Notes: generated by a model from the letters alone, not told the origin. A stretch of DNA of 64,000 bases from an uncultured Lactobacillus sp. (GCF_948948975.1 NZ_CARBVX010000004.1:47484-111483); one strand, 5' to 3'; shown: positions 10,394 to 19,582, counted from the first letter of the stretch. Program-made: numbers and translations.

Positions 10394-11050
10394 TTAAATT
10401 TGATATGGATTAAACTTGAAAGCATTGGGAATAACTTTACTATCATCCCAATTTTCACGAATTTTATGGTATTCGTCCCAATAATTATTATCAACTTTTA
10501 ATTGAGGCGTAACTTTAGAATCAACTTCGAGAAAATGCATACTCCCTCTTCCCATTTTTTGACCACGAGTAGTATGTTTATCTAATGCATAATCCGGAAT
10601 TTCAGGAACATAACCTAGAGCAAAATTCTTAATAATGATATTCTTAAGTAAATCAGACGAACGATCTTTAGTTGATTCACATAAGTAACGAATTGCATGT
10701 ACAAACATCATTGCACGATCTGGCTCATTGTAACTAAAGTTTTGTCTCATTTGATTCAGATTATTAATTAGAATTGGTGCTTGTGGATTTCCCATTCCAA
10801 TATCTTCAACTGAAATAGCTTGAAGTCTACGCCATAATTTTTCTTCCATTTGAGGTGAGGAAATATACATCTCGTAAGCAAACTCACAAGCAGCCCGTTC
10901 TTTTCCTTTTCTGATTGATTTTTGTAGTGCAGAGATAACTTCATCGGCTGCTAATCCATTTCTAGTTCTCGTTCTAGCCCATGGATCTGCTAAAAATTCT
11001 TTTTCTCTATTTTGTGGTACTTTATTTTTCTTAAGATCTTTTTCTGACAT
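10394..11050 (-). CDS. Orphan protein resembling the C-terminal domain of RarA/MgsA
   Basis: 218 residues, soluble. The middle part (about 45-150) has the pattern of the MgsA/RarA C-terminal helical domain: a two-helix start, RRLQAISVEDIGMGNPQAP (matching the RL-x-R-x-A-x-EDIG-x-A-x-P pattern of RarA), and a helix pair ending in a YLCEST-type motif. No P-loop or AAA+ domain is present, so it cannot act as the full recombination factor. ATG at 11050 is chosen because AAGGA lies 6 bases upstream; a TTG at 11068 would sit before that SD. It precedes the PTS IIC gene and is divergent from rpiR with only 34 bases between starts. Role unknown; the domain match is moderate. Confidence 0.6.
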   Translation of the reverse strand: MSEKDLKKNKVPQNREKEFLADPWARTRTRNGLAADEVISALQKSIRKGKERAACEFAYEMYISSPQMEEKLWRRLQAISVEDIGMGNPQAPILINNLNQMRQNFSYNEPDRAMMFVHAIRYLCESTKDRSSDLLKNIIIKNFALGYVPEIPDYALDKHTTRGQKMGRGSMHFLEVDSKVTPQLKVDNNYWDEYHKIRENWDDSKVIPNAFKFNPYQI

Positions 11051-11084
11051 CGTGAGTCCTTCTTTCAATTTATAGGAGAAAGCA

Positions 11085-11768
11085 ATGAATATTCAAACTA
11101 TTAGTGAAAAGTTTCAACTAAATACTGATGAACAAAAAATATTAATTTATATGGATCAACACCGTAACGAAATTAAAAACATCAATATACGTGAACTTGC
11201 TAAAAAAACTTTTACTTCTCCTAGCTTTATCATTAAGACCTGTAAAAAGATGAAGCTTTCAGGATATTCTGAATTGGTCTTTCTAATATCAGATGCGCCA
11301 AATTTCCCTAATAATACTGAAAACGACTTAAAAGTAGAGTCATACGTAAAGCCTTTTTCCAACTTGATGGATAAGCATAAAGACTCAATGATCATGATAT
11401 TGGGTAGTGGATACTCTCAAAATATTGCTAATTATATGAGTGAATATCTTAATTTGAATGGCTTTCGCTGTACATCAAATTCACATCTTGAAATGCTTAG
11501 AAAACACAAAAACACTCTGGTAATTATTATTAGCAATTCTGGAGAAACAAAGCGCCTTGCTGAACTTTGTACACAAGCTGAAAAAAATAATCGTGATATT
11601 TTATCTTTCACTGGAGATAAAAATTCAACAATTGCGAAACACTCAACGCTTGCAATAAGTTCAGATACTTTTGGTCCTACATCTTTTGACAGCCATTACC
11701 CTCAGCTGTTTTTTGGTCTAACACTCATCTATTTTGAATTATTAATGAGTAACTTTTTGTCTAATTAG
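11085..11768 (+). CDS. MurR/RpiR-family transcriptional regulator
   Basis: 227 residues. Residues about 1-75 form the RpiR-type helix-turn-helix (IRELAKKTFTSPSFIIKTCKK), and about 95-220 the SIS sugar-phosphate-binding domain with the characteristic VIIISNSGETK loop near 147-157. SD AGGAG before the ATG. Divergent from the RarA-C-like/PTS IIC pair, which it most likely controls in response to a sugar phosphate. The spacer is so short (34 bases) that the promoters must overlap coding DNA of the opposite gene. Confidence 0.88.
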   Translation: MNIQTISEKFQLNTDEQKILIYMDQHRNEIKNINIRELAKKTFTSPSFIIKTCKKMKLSGYSELVFLISDAPNFPNNTENDLKVESYVKPFSNLMDKHKDSMIMILGSGYSQNIANYMSEYLNLNGFRCTSNSHLEMLRKHKNTLVIIISNSGETKRLAELCTQAEKNNRDILSFTGDKNSTIAKHSTLAISSDTFGPTSFDSHYPQLFFGLTLIYFELLMSNFLSN

Positions 11769-11875
11769 GTACCGCCTTAAGACAATTCTTATATTACCTG
11801 TGATTATTAATTATTTGAATACTTTGGTGAGTTTTGAAAACATGTTTTTATTTTAAAAAACATTTTTATGCAAGC

Positions 11876-11923
11876 ACCATAAAAAGCATCCCAGTGTGGG
11901 ATGCTTTTTTACTGCTCTATTCA
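11876..11923. repeat. Direct repeat, copy 2 (right edge of sugar cassette)
   Basis: 48 bases matching 8988-9036 with a single one-base length difference. It contains the terminator and the last codon plus stop of the C39-like gene. Confidence 0.9.
11881..11910. terminator. Bidirectional terminator, duplicate of 8993-9023
   Basis: Same GCATCCC / GGGATGC hairpin with flanking A and T runs; serves the C39-like gene on the minus strand and could stop rpiR transcripts. Confidence 0.88.
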
Positions 11924-12639
11924 ATATACAGGGCTTGTTTGCCTTGCTGGTTATAACTTGCCTCTATCTTCTTTAAGCTTACCTTTTTATTTTTAACACC
12001 ATAAGGATCATTTACATACACAATTCCCTTTTTCTTGTTATAACCAGTAATTACACAAGCATGAGATGATGGCGTTACATTAACCTTTCCTTGCTTGGTA
12101 GACCAGGTTTGCATATCATTTACACGATCAAACTTCAAAGTTGTAATGATTACTACGGGATGTCCTTCAGAAACTAATTTCAATACTCGAACAAAGTTAT
12201 TGCCTGTATAGTTGCGAATTCTCTTAGTATATTTTCTTGCAACATTATATAAAGGTTCATTATAAACACACCAGCCTGCATTCTTGATACTCATATAGCC
12301 AACAAAGCCAACATGCGGATTCCCACGATAATCATTACCAATAAATGAGGAAACGTGCTTAATATTTGATGACAACTCTAATTTACTTACATTAATATCA
12401 TAGTATTTCAACAACATTGAAAGTGAGGTAACCTCACATCCATTCGGTAAGTCTGGTAACTGATTTTCTAAGGGAACATTTAACTTCTGTTCTGGTTTTA
12501 GAGTAAGCCAATCATATTCATCTTGAATCTTGTCAAAATTGAGTACTAAAGCGACTACTCCTACAGTAATTAATAGTAAAAATGTATACAGAATTCTTCT
12601 TCTACGCCGATATTTTCTCACTCTATTTAATCTTTTCAT
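11917..12639 (-). CDS. C39-like cysteine peptidase domain protein, membrane anchored
   Basis: 240 residues. A basic N-terminus (RKYRRRRR) and one hydrophobic segment at about 15-33 place the rest outside the membrane. The peptidase_C39_2 fold is shown by LPNGCEVTS (Cys about 68), SHACVITGYN (His about 194) and NDPYG (Asp about 209). Such proteins are common in lactobacilli; substrates are mostly unknown and it is not linked here to any bacteriocin transporter. No strong SD precedes the ATG. The stop codon lies inside the repeat copy at 11876-11923. Confidence 0.82.
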   Translation of the reverse strand: MKRLNRVRKYRRRRRILYTFLLLITVGVVALVLNFDKIQDEYDWLTLKPEQKLNVPLENQLPDLPNGCEVTSLSMLLKYYDINVSKLELSSNIKHVSSFIGNDYRGNPHVGFVGYMSIKNAGWCVYNEPLYNVARKYTKRIRNYTGNNFVRVLKLVSEGHPVVIITTLKFDRVNDMQTWSTKQGKVNVTPSSHACVITGYNKKKGIVYVNDPYGVKNKKVSLKKIEASYNQQGKQALYIE

Positions 12640-12723
12640 GCTAAGTATTTTAACTATTATGTATTAAGTCTGTCAAAATGCATGAGAATTAACTTTAAAT
12701 TCTTATCTGCTTACTTTAATAAT

Positions 12724-12780
12724 AAAAATCCCTCTAAATCAAGGTTCTAATGATACCGAGATCCAAGAGGGATTTTATTT
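12724..12780 (-). terminator. Terminator of helD
   Basis: AAAATCCCTCT pairs with AGAGGGATTTT across a loop of about 30 bases that can form a small inner GGT/ACC hairpin. It directly abuts the helD stop. Confidence 0.65.
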
Positions 12781-15099
12781 TTACTTATTTACGTAAGTTT
12801 TTTCATCTAAGTTATCAAACAAAGGGCTTTTCTCACCTGTATAAATTAGATCTAATTTATACATTGCCCGTGAGGCAATCGTGTAAAGCAATTGAGTTTC
12901 ATCTAATTGATGATAGTTTTCTTTTGAAACACTCCAAGCAACCACTGCATCGAATTCTAGTCCTTTAGCAAGATAGGATGGCATTACTAAAGTACCAGGC
13001 ACTAAACGCTGGTTCGCAGACCCAATCAAAGTTGCCTTAATATTTCTTTCTTTTAATACTTTAGCGACTTCTTGAGCTTCAGCTAATGTCTTAGTAATAA
13101 TCGCTGTTGTTAGTTTTTGCTCATCGTTTTCTGCCAATATATCTTGCAAGGCATTGTATTCTTTCTCAATACTATCACGCTTGTAAAAGGCTGGCTTTGG
13201 ACCACGTCTATCAAAAGCTTCAATCTTTTCACCTTGACGCAAGATTTGCTTAGTAAAGTTAGTTATTTCCTTCGTTGAACGGTACGACTTCGTTAATTGA
13301 ACAACATCGGTCTTCTCGGGACCAAATAATTTAGAGATTTGACTCAAAAGTGTTTTACTTTCATCTTTAGTAAAAATAGCTTGATTCAAGTCACCTAACA
13401 TCGTGAACTTAGCTCTAGGGAAATTGTACTTAAGGTACGCTAATTGGAATGGAGTGTAATCCTGAATTTCATCAATAAAGGCATAGCGCATTTCATAATC
13501 TGTTCTACGTCCGGTTACTAGATCATATAGGTAAAGGTATGGAGAAATATCAGCCATCTTGATTCTTCCAGCCTTAAACCGCCCTTTAACATTTTCAATA
13601 TGAGCATCCCACTCCTCTTGAGTAATGTCCCATTTACTTAAGTCAATTATCTTAGGAACGGCACGTAAAAAACGTAAGTATTGTGCACGAATATTTAAAA
13701 AGCGATTCTGACGAATCTTGCGACTAACTTGCTTTAATTGATTAATTACAATCTTACGAGCTAAAAAGTGTTCTTCTTTTGCACTAGATTCAAATTCTTG
13801 ATCTGGGCGATCATACAACTTATTTAATTGCTCTTGATCCAGAGATTCAATGGTCTTATCAACCCATACCTTCTTAGTTTCAGGTTCAATTCTCCGATTT
13901 AAGCTATTAATCAAAGCTTCTTTTGTCGCTTCAATTCTATTTCTCAGATGATAGTTTTCATTAAAGCCATAGTAGATTTCCTTGATCTTTTCTTTATCAA
14001 AAAATGGTTTTTTCTTACTCTTAAAGTAAATATTCTTAAAAATCAAACCATTCTTTTCAAGATGCTTTGCATAGCGAGTTACTGCATTAAAGAATTGGAG
14101 TGAATTCTTCAAGTTAACGATCTTGTCATTTTGCTCATTATCTTCGAATTGCTCAAATAAGTTTTCAACATTCATTCCTGGAACACGTCGAGAAACAAAC
14201 TGCCAGTAAGTCATTTGAACCATATTCTGTTCTCCCATTTCAGGAAGAACGTTTTTAACATAATCATTAAATAATTGATTTGGGCTGAACATAATAACAT
14301 CGCTAGAAGTCAGATTGCCACGGTAGCGATATAGTAAGTAAGCCACACGTTGCATAATCGCAGAAGTCTTACCCGAACCAGCAGCTCCTTGAACAAATAG
14401 AAGATCAGCACTAGTATTTCTAATAATTTTATTTTGCTCGCGTTGAATGGTAGTCACAATTGACTTCATCTGTGTAGATGATTTTTCATTCAAGACATTT
14501 AAGAGCATTTGATCCCCAATGGATTCATTGGTATCAAACATATTAGTAATCTTGCCGTCTTTAATTAAAAATTGACGTTTCTTAGTCATATCAACAGTTT
14601 GCACACCATCTGGTGCATTATATGATACTTTTCCTAATTTTCCATCATAGTAAATAGATGATATTGGGGCACGCCAATCATAGATTAAAAAATGATCTTC
14701 TTTATCTGCAAAAGAACCTAATCCAATATAAATAGTTTCTGGTTCTTCATTCGGTTCTTGAAAATCAACTCTTGCAAAATATGGCTTCTTTTCTAAACGC
14801 TGCAAGGTCGATAATTGCTTAGCTGAATGCTGCCAGGCATTTTGTCTTTCAGCTAACATCTGTTGTTGCTGGTGAATCGACAAAGCAGTATCCATTGAAG
14901 TGGAGTAGCCATCATAATCTAATTTCACATCATCAAAAAAGTGTGAATTGATATTTTGAGCTTCATTTTGTGCATGGTCGATTGAATGATCAAGCTCTTT
15001 TTCTTTCTTTTTAATTAAGCCAAGAACATCATCTAAATGCTTTTGTTCTTTTTGTTGTTCAGTTTCTTTTACCAAAATTACGTCACCTATTTCTAGCAT
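12781..15099 (-). CDS. helD: HelD-type RNA polymerase recycling helicase
   Basis: Superfamily-1 (UvrD/Rep-like) ATPase that in Firmicutes removes and recycles stalled RNA polymerase. 772 residues from the ATG. An N-terminal coiled-coil arm (about 1-110) carries the HelD hallmark. Walker A GAAGSGKTS is near 237, Walker B IDEIQDY near 552, and GDLNQAIF follows. The ATG at 15099 has no clear SD, whereas AGGTGA stands 7 bases before an in-frame TTG at 15075, so the true start may be that TTG (764 residues). Single gene with its own terminator. Confidence 0.9.
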   Translation of the reverse strand: MLEIGDVILVKETEQQKEQKHLDDVLGLIKKKEKELDHSIDHAQNEAQNINSHFFDDVKLDYDGYSTSMDTALSIHQQQQMLAERQNAWQHSAKQLSTLQRLEKKPYFARVDFQEPNEEPETIYIGLGSFADKEDHFLIYDWRAPISSIYYDGKLGKVSYNAPDGVQTVDMTKKRQFLIKDGKITNMFDTNESIGDQMLLNVLNEKSSTQMKSIVTTIQREQNKIIRNTSADLLFVQGAAGSGKTSAIMQRVAYLLYRYRGNLTSSDVIMFSPNQLFNDYVKNVLPEMGEQNMVQMTYWQFVSRRVPGMNVENLFEQFEDNEQNDKIVNLKNSLQFFNAVTRYAKHLEKNGLIFKNIYFKSKKKPFFDKEKIKEIYYGFNENYHLRNRIEATKEALINSLNRRIEPETKKVWVDKTIESLDQEQLNKLYDRPDQEFESSAKEEHFLARKIVINQLKQVSRKIRQNRFLNIRAQYLRFLRAVPKIIDLSKWDITQEEWDAHIENVKGRFKAGRIKMADISPYLYLYDLVTGRRTDYEMRYAFIDEIQDYTPFQLAYLKYNFPRAKFTMLGDLNQAIFTKDESKTLLSQISKLFGPEKTDVVQLTKSYRSTKEITNFTKQILRQGEKIEAFDRRGPKPAFYKRDSIEKEYNALQDILAENDEQKLTTAIITKTLAEAQEVAKVLKERNIKATLIGSANQRLVPGTLVMPSYLAKGLEFDAVVAWSVSKENYHQLDETQLLYTIASRAMYKLDLIYTGEKSPLFDNLDEKTYVNK

Positions 15100-15243
15100 T
15101 AGTAAAAACGTTGCATATTATTCTATCATATGTATACGCTTTCTAAAAGAATTTATAATTTTCAGAAAGTCTCAACTGTTATTTAGTCTTTTCTTAAATA
15201 ATTAGTTTTATAATTAAATAAAATTACATTGCGAGATGAGAAA

Positions 15244-15885
15244 GTGAAACGATTTTTTAAAACAATTCTAGTTCTAGCACTTTTATTTGTGGGACTTGAT
15301 TTTGCCTATCAAAAAGCTGCTCCAGAAATTGAAAAAACATTTGGAACTAGAAATCCCCTTCCATATCTAACTGCAAAAGTACAACAATTTATTTCACCTG
15401 AAAAAATCCAAAATGATGATAATAGTGCAGATAATTCTAAAGGACATACTTTTGAATCTAATACAGCCACGGTTTACATAGATCTTTCTGATCCAACTCT
15501 AAAACAAGCTGCAATTGATGGAATTAATATTTGGAATAATACAGGTGCCTTTAATTTTAAAATCACAAACGATAGAAATAATGCCAAAATTATTATTAAG
15601 TCAATGAATGACGGTGAAACAAATGCGGCTGGATTAACTGATACTCAATATAACTCATTAACTGGGCATTTACTTAAAGCCACGGTTCGCCTAAATTCAT
15701 ATTATCTTTTAAACCCAAGCTATGGCTACAATAATGGCCGGATTGTGAATACCGTTGAACATGAATTAGGTCATGCAATAGGATTAGGTCATAAAGACGG
15801 AATTTCAGTTATGTATCCACAAGGATCTTTTTATACAATTCAACCAAGTGACGTCCAAGATGTTAAAAAATTATATAAAAAATAG
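15244..15885 (+). CDS. Matrixin-family zinc metalloprotease, secreted or membrane anchored
   Basis: 213 residues from a GTG start. A hydrophobic N-terminal segment (about 6-24) acts as signal or anchor. The C-terminal half has the metzincin zinc motif HELGHAIGLGH near 175-185, followed by a Met-turn-like VMYP, which together define matrixin/M10A-type proteases. An in-frame TTG at 15229 gives a longer product, but the N-terminus VKRFFKT starting at the GTG looks like a normal signal start; the SD is weak in both cases. Lactobacilli commonly carry such small matrixins of unknown substrate. Single gene ending in a terminator. Confidence 0.85.
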   Translation: MKRFFKTILVLALLFVGLDFAYQKAAPEIEKTFGTRNPLPYLTAKVQQFISPEKIQNDDNSADNSKGHTFESNTATVYIDLSDPTLKQAAIDGINIWNNTGAFNFKITNDRNNAKIIIKSMNDGETNAAGLTDTQYNSLTGHLLKATVRLNSYYLLNPSYGYNNGRIVNTVEHELGHAIGLGHKDGISVMYPQGSFYTIQPSDVQDVKKLYKK

Positions 15886-15917
15886 TAAGAGCAACTCTCA
15901 GCATAGAGTCGCTCTTA
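15886..15917. terminator. Bidirectional terminator
   Basis: TAAGAGC-ACTCT pairs with AGAGT-GCTCTTA with one internal mismatch. It overlaps the stop codon of the convergent small membrane gene. Confidence 0.75.
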
Positions 15918-16097
15918 TTTTGTATTTTTCTTCTTCAATTGGCTTTGCTTTTTAAAATATGGAATCCAAAATGTTATCACATATCCCACTGCAATTCCAA
16001 CAAAAGTCCAGACCATAATATTTTTGACAAATAGGCCAATAAACAAACCAATTAAGCCAAAAATCCCAATAATAAATGATTGATCAAGTTGTTTCAT
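15915..16097 (-). CDS. Small two-helix membrane protein
   Basis: 60 residues with two hydrophobic segments (about 8-24 and 27-46) and a Lys-rich tail. Strong SD GGAAGG before the ATG supports that it is translated. No family recognised. It is convergent with the matrixin gene, and its stop lies within the shared terminator stem. Confidence 0.65.
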   Translation of the reverse strand: MKQLDQSFIIGIFGLIGLFIGLFVKNIMVWTFVGIAVGYVITFWIPYFKKQSQLKKKNTK

Positions 16098-16145
16098 GTT
16101 CCTTCCCTCATTTCTCTCTTAACTATAGCAAAGGTATATTATTAT

Positions 16146-16185
16146 AAGCATATTTTTAGACTTAAATTGTCAGTTATTTTATACT
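16146..16185 (+). promoter_or_regulatory. Promoter of the P-type ATPase gene with shared 20-bp element
   Basis: TAGACT (16157-16162), 17-base spacer, TATACT (16180-16185). The 20 bases 16146-16165 around the -35 are identical to 19004-19023, where they again precede a 17-base-spaced promoter. Confidence 0.6.
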
Positions 16186-16272
16186 ATATTTCATAAATAT
16201 AATTAGCTTTAAATATGTAAATAGCAATATTTATCAAAGCTATACAAATTAAAATTATTCATTTTTAATAAG

Positions 16273-16292
16273 AAAGGAATGGTATATCCTTT
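16273..16292 (+). promoter_or_regulatory. SD-containing hairpin immediately before the ATPase start
   Basis: AAAGGA (16273-16278) is complementary to TCCTTT (16287-16292), which directly precedes the ATG. The SD is 14 bases from the start, too far unless the hairpin folds, or else the hairpin masks it. Confidence 0.4.
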
Positions 16293-18977
16293 ATGGATAG
16301 TCAGAAACAACCTCCCGAGTATTCTCAAACAAAAGACGAGTTATTTTCAAATCTAGAAACAAGTTCAGTTGGTTTAAGCGAGGAAGAAGCTAATAGGCGC
16401 TTAAAAAAATATGGGCATAATCTTCTAAAAGAAAAGCCTCCTAAGTCAATTTTAAACATGCTCAAAGAGCAAATCTTTGATCCAATGATTTTAATTTTAT
16501 TAGGGGCAGCTAGTTTTTCTGCTCTCTTAAATGAATGGGTAGAAGCTGGGGTGATTTTCTTTATTGTGATAATCAACTCTATTATTGGTATTATCCAAGA
16601 AAAGAAAGCACAAGCTTCTCTTGCCGCTCTAAAAACAATGAGCACCCCAACTGCAACAGTAATTAGAAATGGATCTGAAAAAATTGTTTCAGCTAGTGAA
16701 TTAGTAGTCGGCGATCTAGTTATCTTGACTAATGGTGATATGGTACCGGCTGATCTACGTTTAACTCAATCCAATAACTTAAAAATTGCTGAAGCCTCTT
16801 TAACAGGAGAATCAATTGCCAGTGAAAAGAATGCCTCTGCTATTCTTTCACCTGACTGTCCCTTAGGCGATAGAAAAAATATGGCCTACACTTCTTCGAT
16901 TGTTACCTATGGCCGAGGAAGTGGAATTGTAACTAAAACTGGGATGGACACAGAAATTGGTCAAATTGCTGGGATGCTAGAAAACGATGATACTAGTGAT
17001 ACTCCACTGAAGCGGAAACTTAATGCTGTTGGTAAAATTCTAACAATTATTGGGTTAATCATTTGTGTTTTAATTTTTGCCATCGGTGCTTTTTATGGAC
17101 GTCCTCTTCTACCACAATTTTTAGTAGCAATTTCTTTAGCTATTTCAATCATTCCAGAAGGACTTCCAGCAACTGCAACCATCATTATGGCACTTGGAGT
17201 ACAGCGAATGGCTAAGAAACACGCCTTAATCAAAAATCTACCAGCAGTTGAAACCCTTGGAAATGCAACAGTTATTTGTTCTGACAAAACAGGAACTCTA
17301 ACGTTAAACAAAATGACAGTAACTCATTTGGCTAACGGAGATGATTTCCTTAACAAAAAAATCTTAAAAACTCAAAAAACAGCTAAAAACAATAATGCTT
17401 ATAAAGACTTAATGTATGCTGCTAGTCTTTGTAATGATGCTTCTCTTAGTCCTGCTAACCCAGAAGAAATTATTGGTGACCCTACAGAAGGAGCCTTAAT
17501 TCCGCTAGCACAAGATTTTGGATATTCTGTTTCCAGCTTAAGAAAAGAATATCCAAGACTTGGCGAGTATCCCTTTGATTCAATTAGAAAACGTATGTCT
17601 ACAATTCATGAAATAAACAATGAATATGTTGCCTACACTAAAGGAGCACTGGACGAATTACTCCCGCTCTGTGACTACATTGCTACAAGCAGTGGAATGC
17701 AGAAATTAACTAAGACAGATAAAGAAAATATTTTAGCTTTATCACATCAGATGTCTAACAAAGCATTGAGAGTTTTAGGTTTTGCCAGCCGAACCATTTT
17801 AAATTTACCGCAAGAAAATGAAAATATTGAACAACATTTAGTTTTCTTAGGAGCTGTTGGGATGATTGACCCAGCTAGGGATGAAGTTAAAGCCTCAATC
17901 AAAATGGCTCGCGAAGCAGGTATTAAAACTATTATGATTACTGGTGACCATAAAAATACTGCAGTTGCTATTGCTAAAAACTTAGGTATTTATGCTAATG
18001 GAAATACTGTTATTTCTGGTACTGAACTAAACGAAATGACTGATAATGAATTAGATCAAGCAGTTAAGTCAACCACAGTTTTTGCTCGTGTTTCACCTAA
18101 TGATAAGTTAAGAATTATTCAAAGTCTAAAGCGAAATGAAGAAGTAGTAACTATGACGGGGGACGGAGTTAATGACTCACCCGCTTTAAAAGCAGCTGAC
18201 ATCGGAGTTGCTATGGGAGTTACTGGTACTGACGTTGCTAAAGATGTCTCGGACATGATTTTGCTTAATGATAGTTTTACAACCATTACTGCCGCCATTA
18301 AAGAAGGACGAAAAGTTTACCGCAATATTCAAAAAGTAATTCAATTTTTACTAGTCGGTAATATTGCAGAAATCACTACTTTATTTATTGCTACCCTCTT
18401 TAATTGGGATGCTCCACTACTTGCGGTACATATTCTTTGGGTCAACTTAGCTACCGCAAGCTTGCCTGCTCTAGCTTTAGGAGTAGACCCTGCAAGTAAA
18501 AATATTATGAAGCATAAACCAGTGAAGACTGGAACCTTATTTGAAAGAGATCTAGTCTGGCGTGTTATCAGCCAAGGAATCTTTGTTGCCTTAATGACAC
18601 TATTAGCTTACTGGATTGGGGACACTTTTGATAACCCAATTGCTGGTCAAACAATGGCCTTTTGTGTTCTAGCTCTATCTCAAATGCTTCGCGCATTTAA
18701 TCAACATTCCAATACTGATCCAATCTGGGTTAGGGGAAATAAAGTTAATATTTGGTTAATCATATCCTTTATCGTTTCAGCAATTTTGATGGGAGTTATT
18801 CTCTTTACTCCTAACTTACAATCTCTCTTCCATTTAACCACTCTTACACCAAGACAATGGTTAGTAGTAATTATTCTTTCCCTATTCTCAATCTTACAAG
18901 TTGAATTAATGAAGCTGGTCAAGCGGTCTATTAAAGCACGACAACAAGCTAGATCATTAGAATCAGTTACCGATTAA
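16293..18977 (+). CDS. P-type cation-transporting ATPase (PMCA/SERCA-like, probably calcium)
   Basis: 894 residues, the usual size of P2-type cation pumps. Visible in order: N-terminal cation-ATPase domain, actuator motif TGES at about 171-174, phosphorylation motif DKTGTLT with Asp331, the KGALDELL nucleotide-domain motif, and hinge motif TGDGVND at about 622-628. Transmembrane segments include a PEGLPA motif in TM4, typical of calcium-type pumps, and there are four more helices at the C-terminus. Probably exports Ca2+ or Mn2+. Single gene behind a TAGACT-17-TATACT promoter. Confidence 0.9.
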   Translation: MDSQKQPPEYSQTKDELFSNLETSSVGLSEEEANRRLKKYGHNLLKEKPPKSILNMLKEQIFDPMILILLGAASFSALLNEWVEAGVIFFIVIINSIIGIIQEKKAQASLAALKTMSTPTATVIRNGSEKIVSASELVVGDLVILTNGDMVPADLRLTQSNNLKIAEASLTGESIASEKNASAILSPDCPLGDRKNMAYTSSIVTYGRGSGIVTKTGMDTEIGQIAGMLENDDTSDTPLKRKLNAVGKILTIIGLIICVLIFAIGAFYGRPLLPQFLVAISLAISIIPEGLPATATIIMALGVQRMAKKHALIKNLPAVETLGNATVICSDKTGTLTLNKMTVTHLANGDDFLNKKILKTQKTAKNNNAYKDLMYAASLCNDASLSPANPEEIIGDPTEGALIPLAQDFGYSVSSLRKEYPRLGEYPFDSIRKRMSTIHEINNEYVAYTKGALDELLPLCDYIATSSGMQKLTKTDKENILALSHQMSNKALRVLGFASRTILNLPQENENIEQHLVFLGAVGMIDPARDEVKASIKMAREAGIKTIMITGDHKNTAVAIAKNLGIYANGNTVISGTELNEMTDNELDQAVKSTTVFARVSPNDKLRIIQSLKRNEEVVTMTGDGVNDSPALKAADIGVAMGVTGTDVAKDVSDMILLNDSFTTITAAIKEGRKVYRNIQKVIQFLLVGNIAEITTLFIATLFNWDAPLLAVHILWVNLATASLPALALGVDPASKNIMKHKPVKTGTLFERDLVWRVISQGIFVALMTLLAYWIGDTFDNPIAGQTMAFCVLALSQMLRAFNQHSNTDPIWVRGNKVNIWLIISFIVSAILMGVILFTPNLQSLFHLTTLTPRQWLVVIILSLFSILQVELMKLVKRSIKARQQARSLESVTD

Positions 18978-19003
18978 CAACATTATATTAATAGAATTTT
19001 AGC

Positions 19004-19043
19004 AAGCATATTTTTAGACTTAATATTAAACACCTTGTATAAT
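19004..19043 (+). promoter_or_regulatory. Promoter sharing the 20-bp element of the ATPase promoter
   Basis: TAGACT (19015-19020), 17-base spacer, perfect TATAAT (19038-19043). Bases 19004-19023 repeat 16146-16165 exactly. No intact gene follows, only the short hairpin transcript region. Confidence 0.6.
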
Positions 19044-19049
19044 GAAAAC

Positions 19050-19100
19050 GTAAATTTAACACTTACACAAGCATAAAGGTATACGTAACTTTATGCTTTC
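19050..19100 (+). ncRNA. Candidate short RNA downstream of the ATPase
   Basis: Predicted start a few bases after the TATAAT at 19038. It ends in a perfect ten-base-pair hairpin (AAGCATAAAG / CTTTATGCTT, 19069-19098) with a modest T-rich tail; if that hairpin leaks, the next terminator at 19184 gives about 135 nt. No coding potential seen. It may instead be the remnant leader of a lost gene. Confidence 0.4.
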
Positions 19101-19140
19101 TGCTTTTCTGTAATCAAATAACTAACACGTTCTAAATTAG

Positions 19141-19184
19141 AAAAATAGCCAAATTACTCTATCTTAAGTAGTTTGGCTATTTTT
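19141..19184. terminator. Bidirectional terminator
   Basis: AAAAATAGCCAAA pairs with TTTGGCTATTTTT across an 18-base loop. Confidence 0.8.
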
Positions 19185-19306
19185 ATTGTCCGGATTTAAC
19201 TTTTATGATAAATAGATTTTTTCATAACTGCTGCAAGCGCCTGCTCCTTAATTTTATTTACATCAACTTTATTAAGCTTTTCATACTATACAATGAATCT
19301 TGTTAG

Positions 19307-19582
19307 ATTATCAGTGCTCTTGGTGGTTTAGAAAACATTGAAACTGTTTCAGCTTGTGCAACCAGATTGAGAGTTTCTTTAAAGGATAATAGTTTAGTTA
19401 ATGATGACGTATTTAAAATGTTGGGCGCTCCTGGGGTATTAAAAGTTGCTGGCGGAGTTCAAGCTATTTTTGGTGGAAAAGCCGATCTATATAGCCAAGA
19501 AATCAATGATATTATCGCCCATCCTAATATGCAACCAGCAAATAATCCACAGAATGATGTCTACTCCGTAACTACTAAATAA
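19307..19582 (+). pseudogene. Remnant of a glucose-family PTS IIB domain
   Basis: The frame after an in-frame TAG at 19304 reads IISALGGLENIETVSACATR and continues LRVSL, the glucose-family IIB phosphocysteine site, followed by GAPGVLKVAGGVQAIFGGKA. This is a near-complete IIB domain of about 75 residues plus a short tail, but there is no start codon or SD at its head and no IIC domain upstream. A TTG at 19367 would start inside the active site. I call it the 3' end of a deleted PTS IICB(A) gene; its terminator at 19602 remains. Confidence 0.75.

Larger units (their letters stand above)
18978..19306. other. Intergenic region with promoter, short transcript signals and gene decay
   Basis: Contains a promoter (19015-19043), a hairpin (19069-19098), a strong bidirectional terminator (19141-19184) and an unassigned minus-strand open stretch of 30 codons without a start (19196-19285) that may be debris. 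The stretch from about 19286 leads straight into the PTS IIB pseudogene. Confidence 0.5.

Noticed and set aside
9037..11875. Insertion sequence or integrative element between the direct repeats
   Set aside because: No transposase, integrase or terminal inverted repeats; the flanking repeat contains a gene end and terminator, unlike a short target duplication.
19196..19285. Minus-strand stretch reading YEKLNKVDVNKIKEQALAAV and on
   Set aside because: Thirty codons between stops, with no usable start or SD; may be debris, not callable as a gene.
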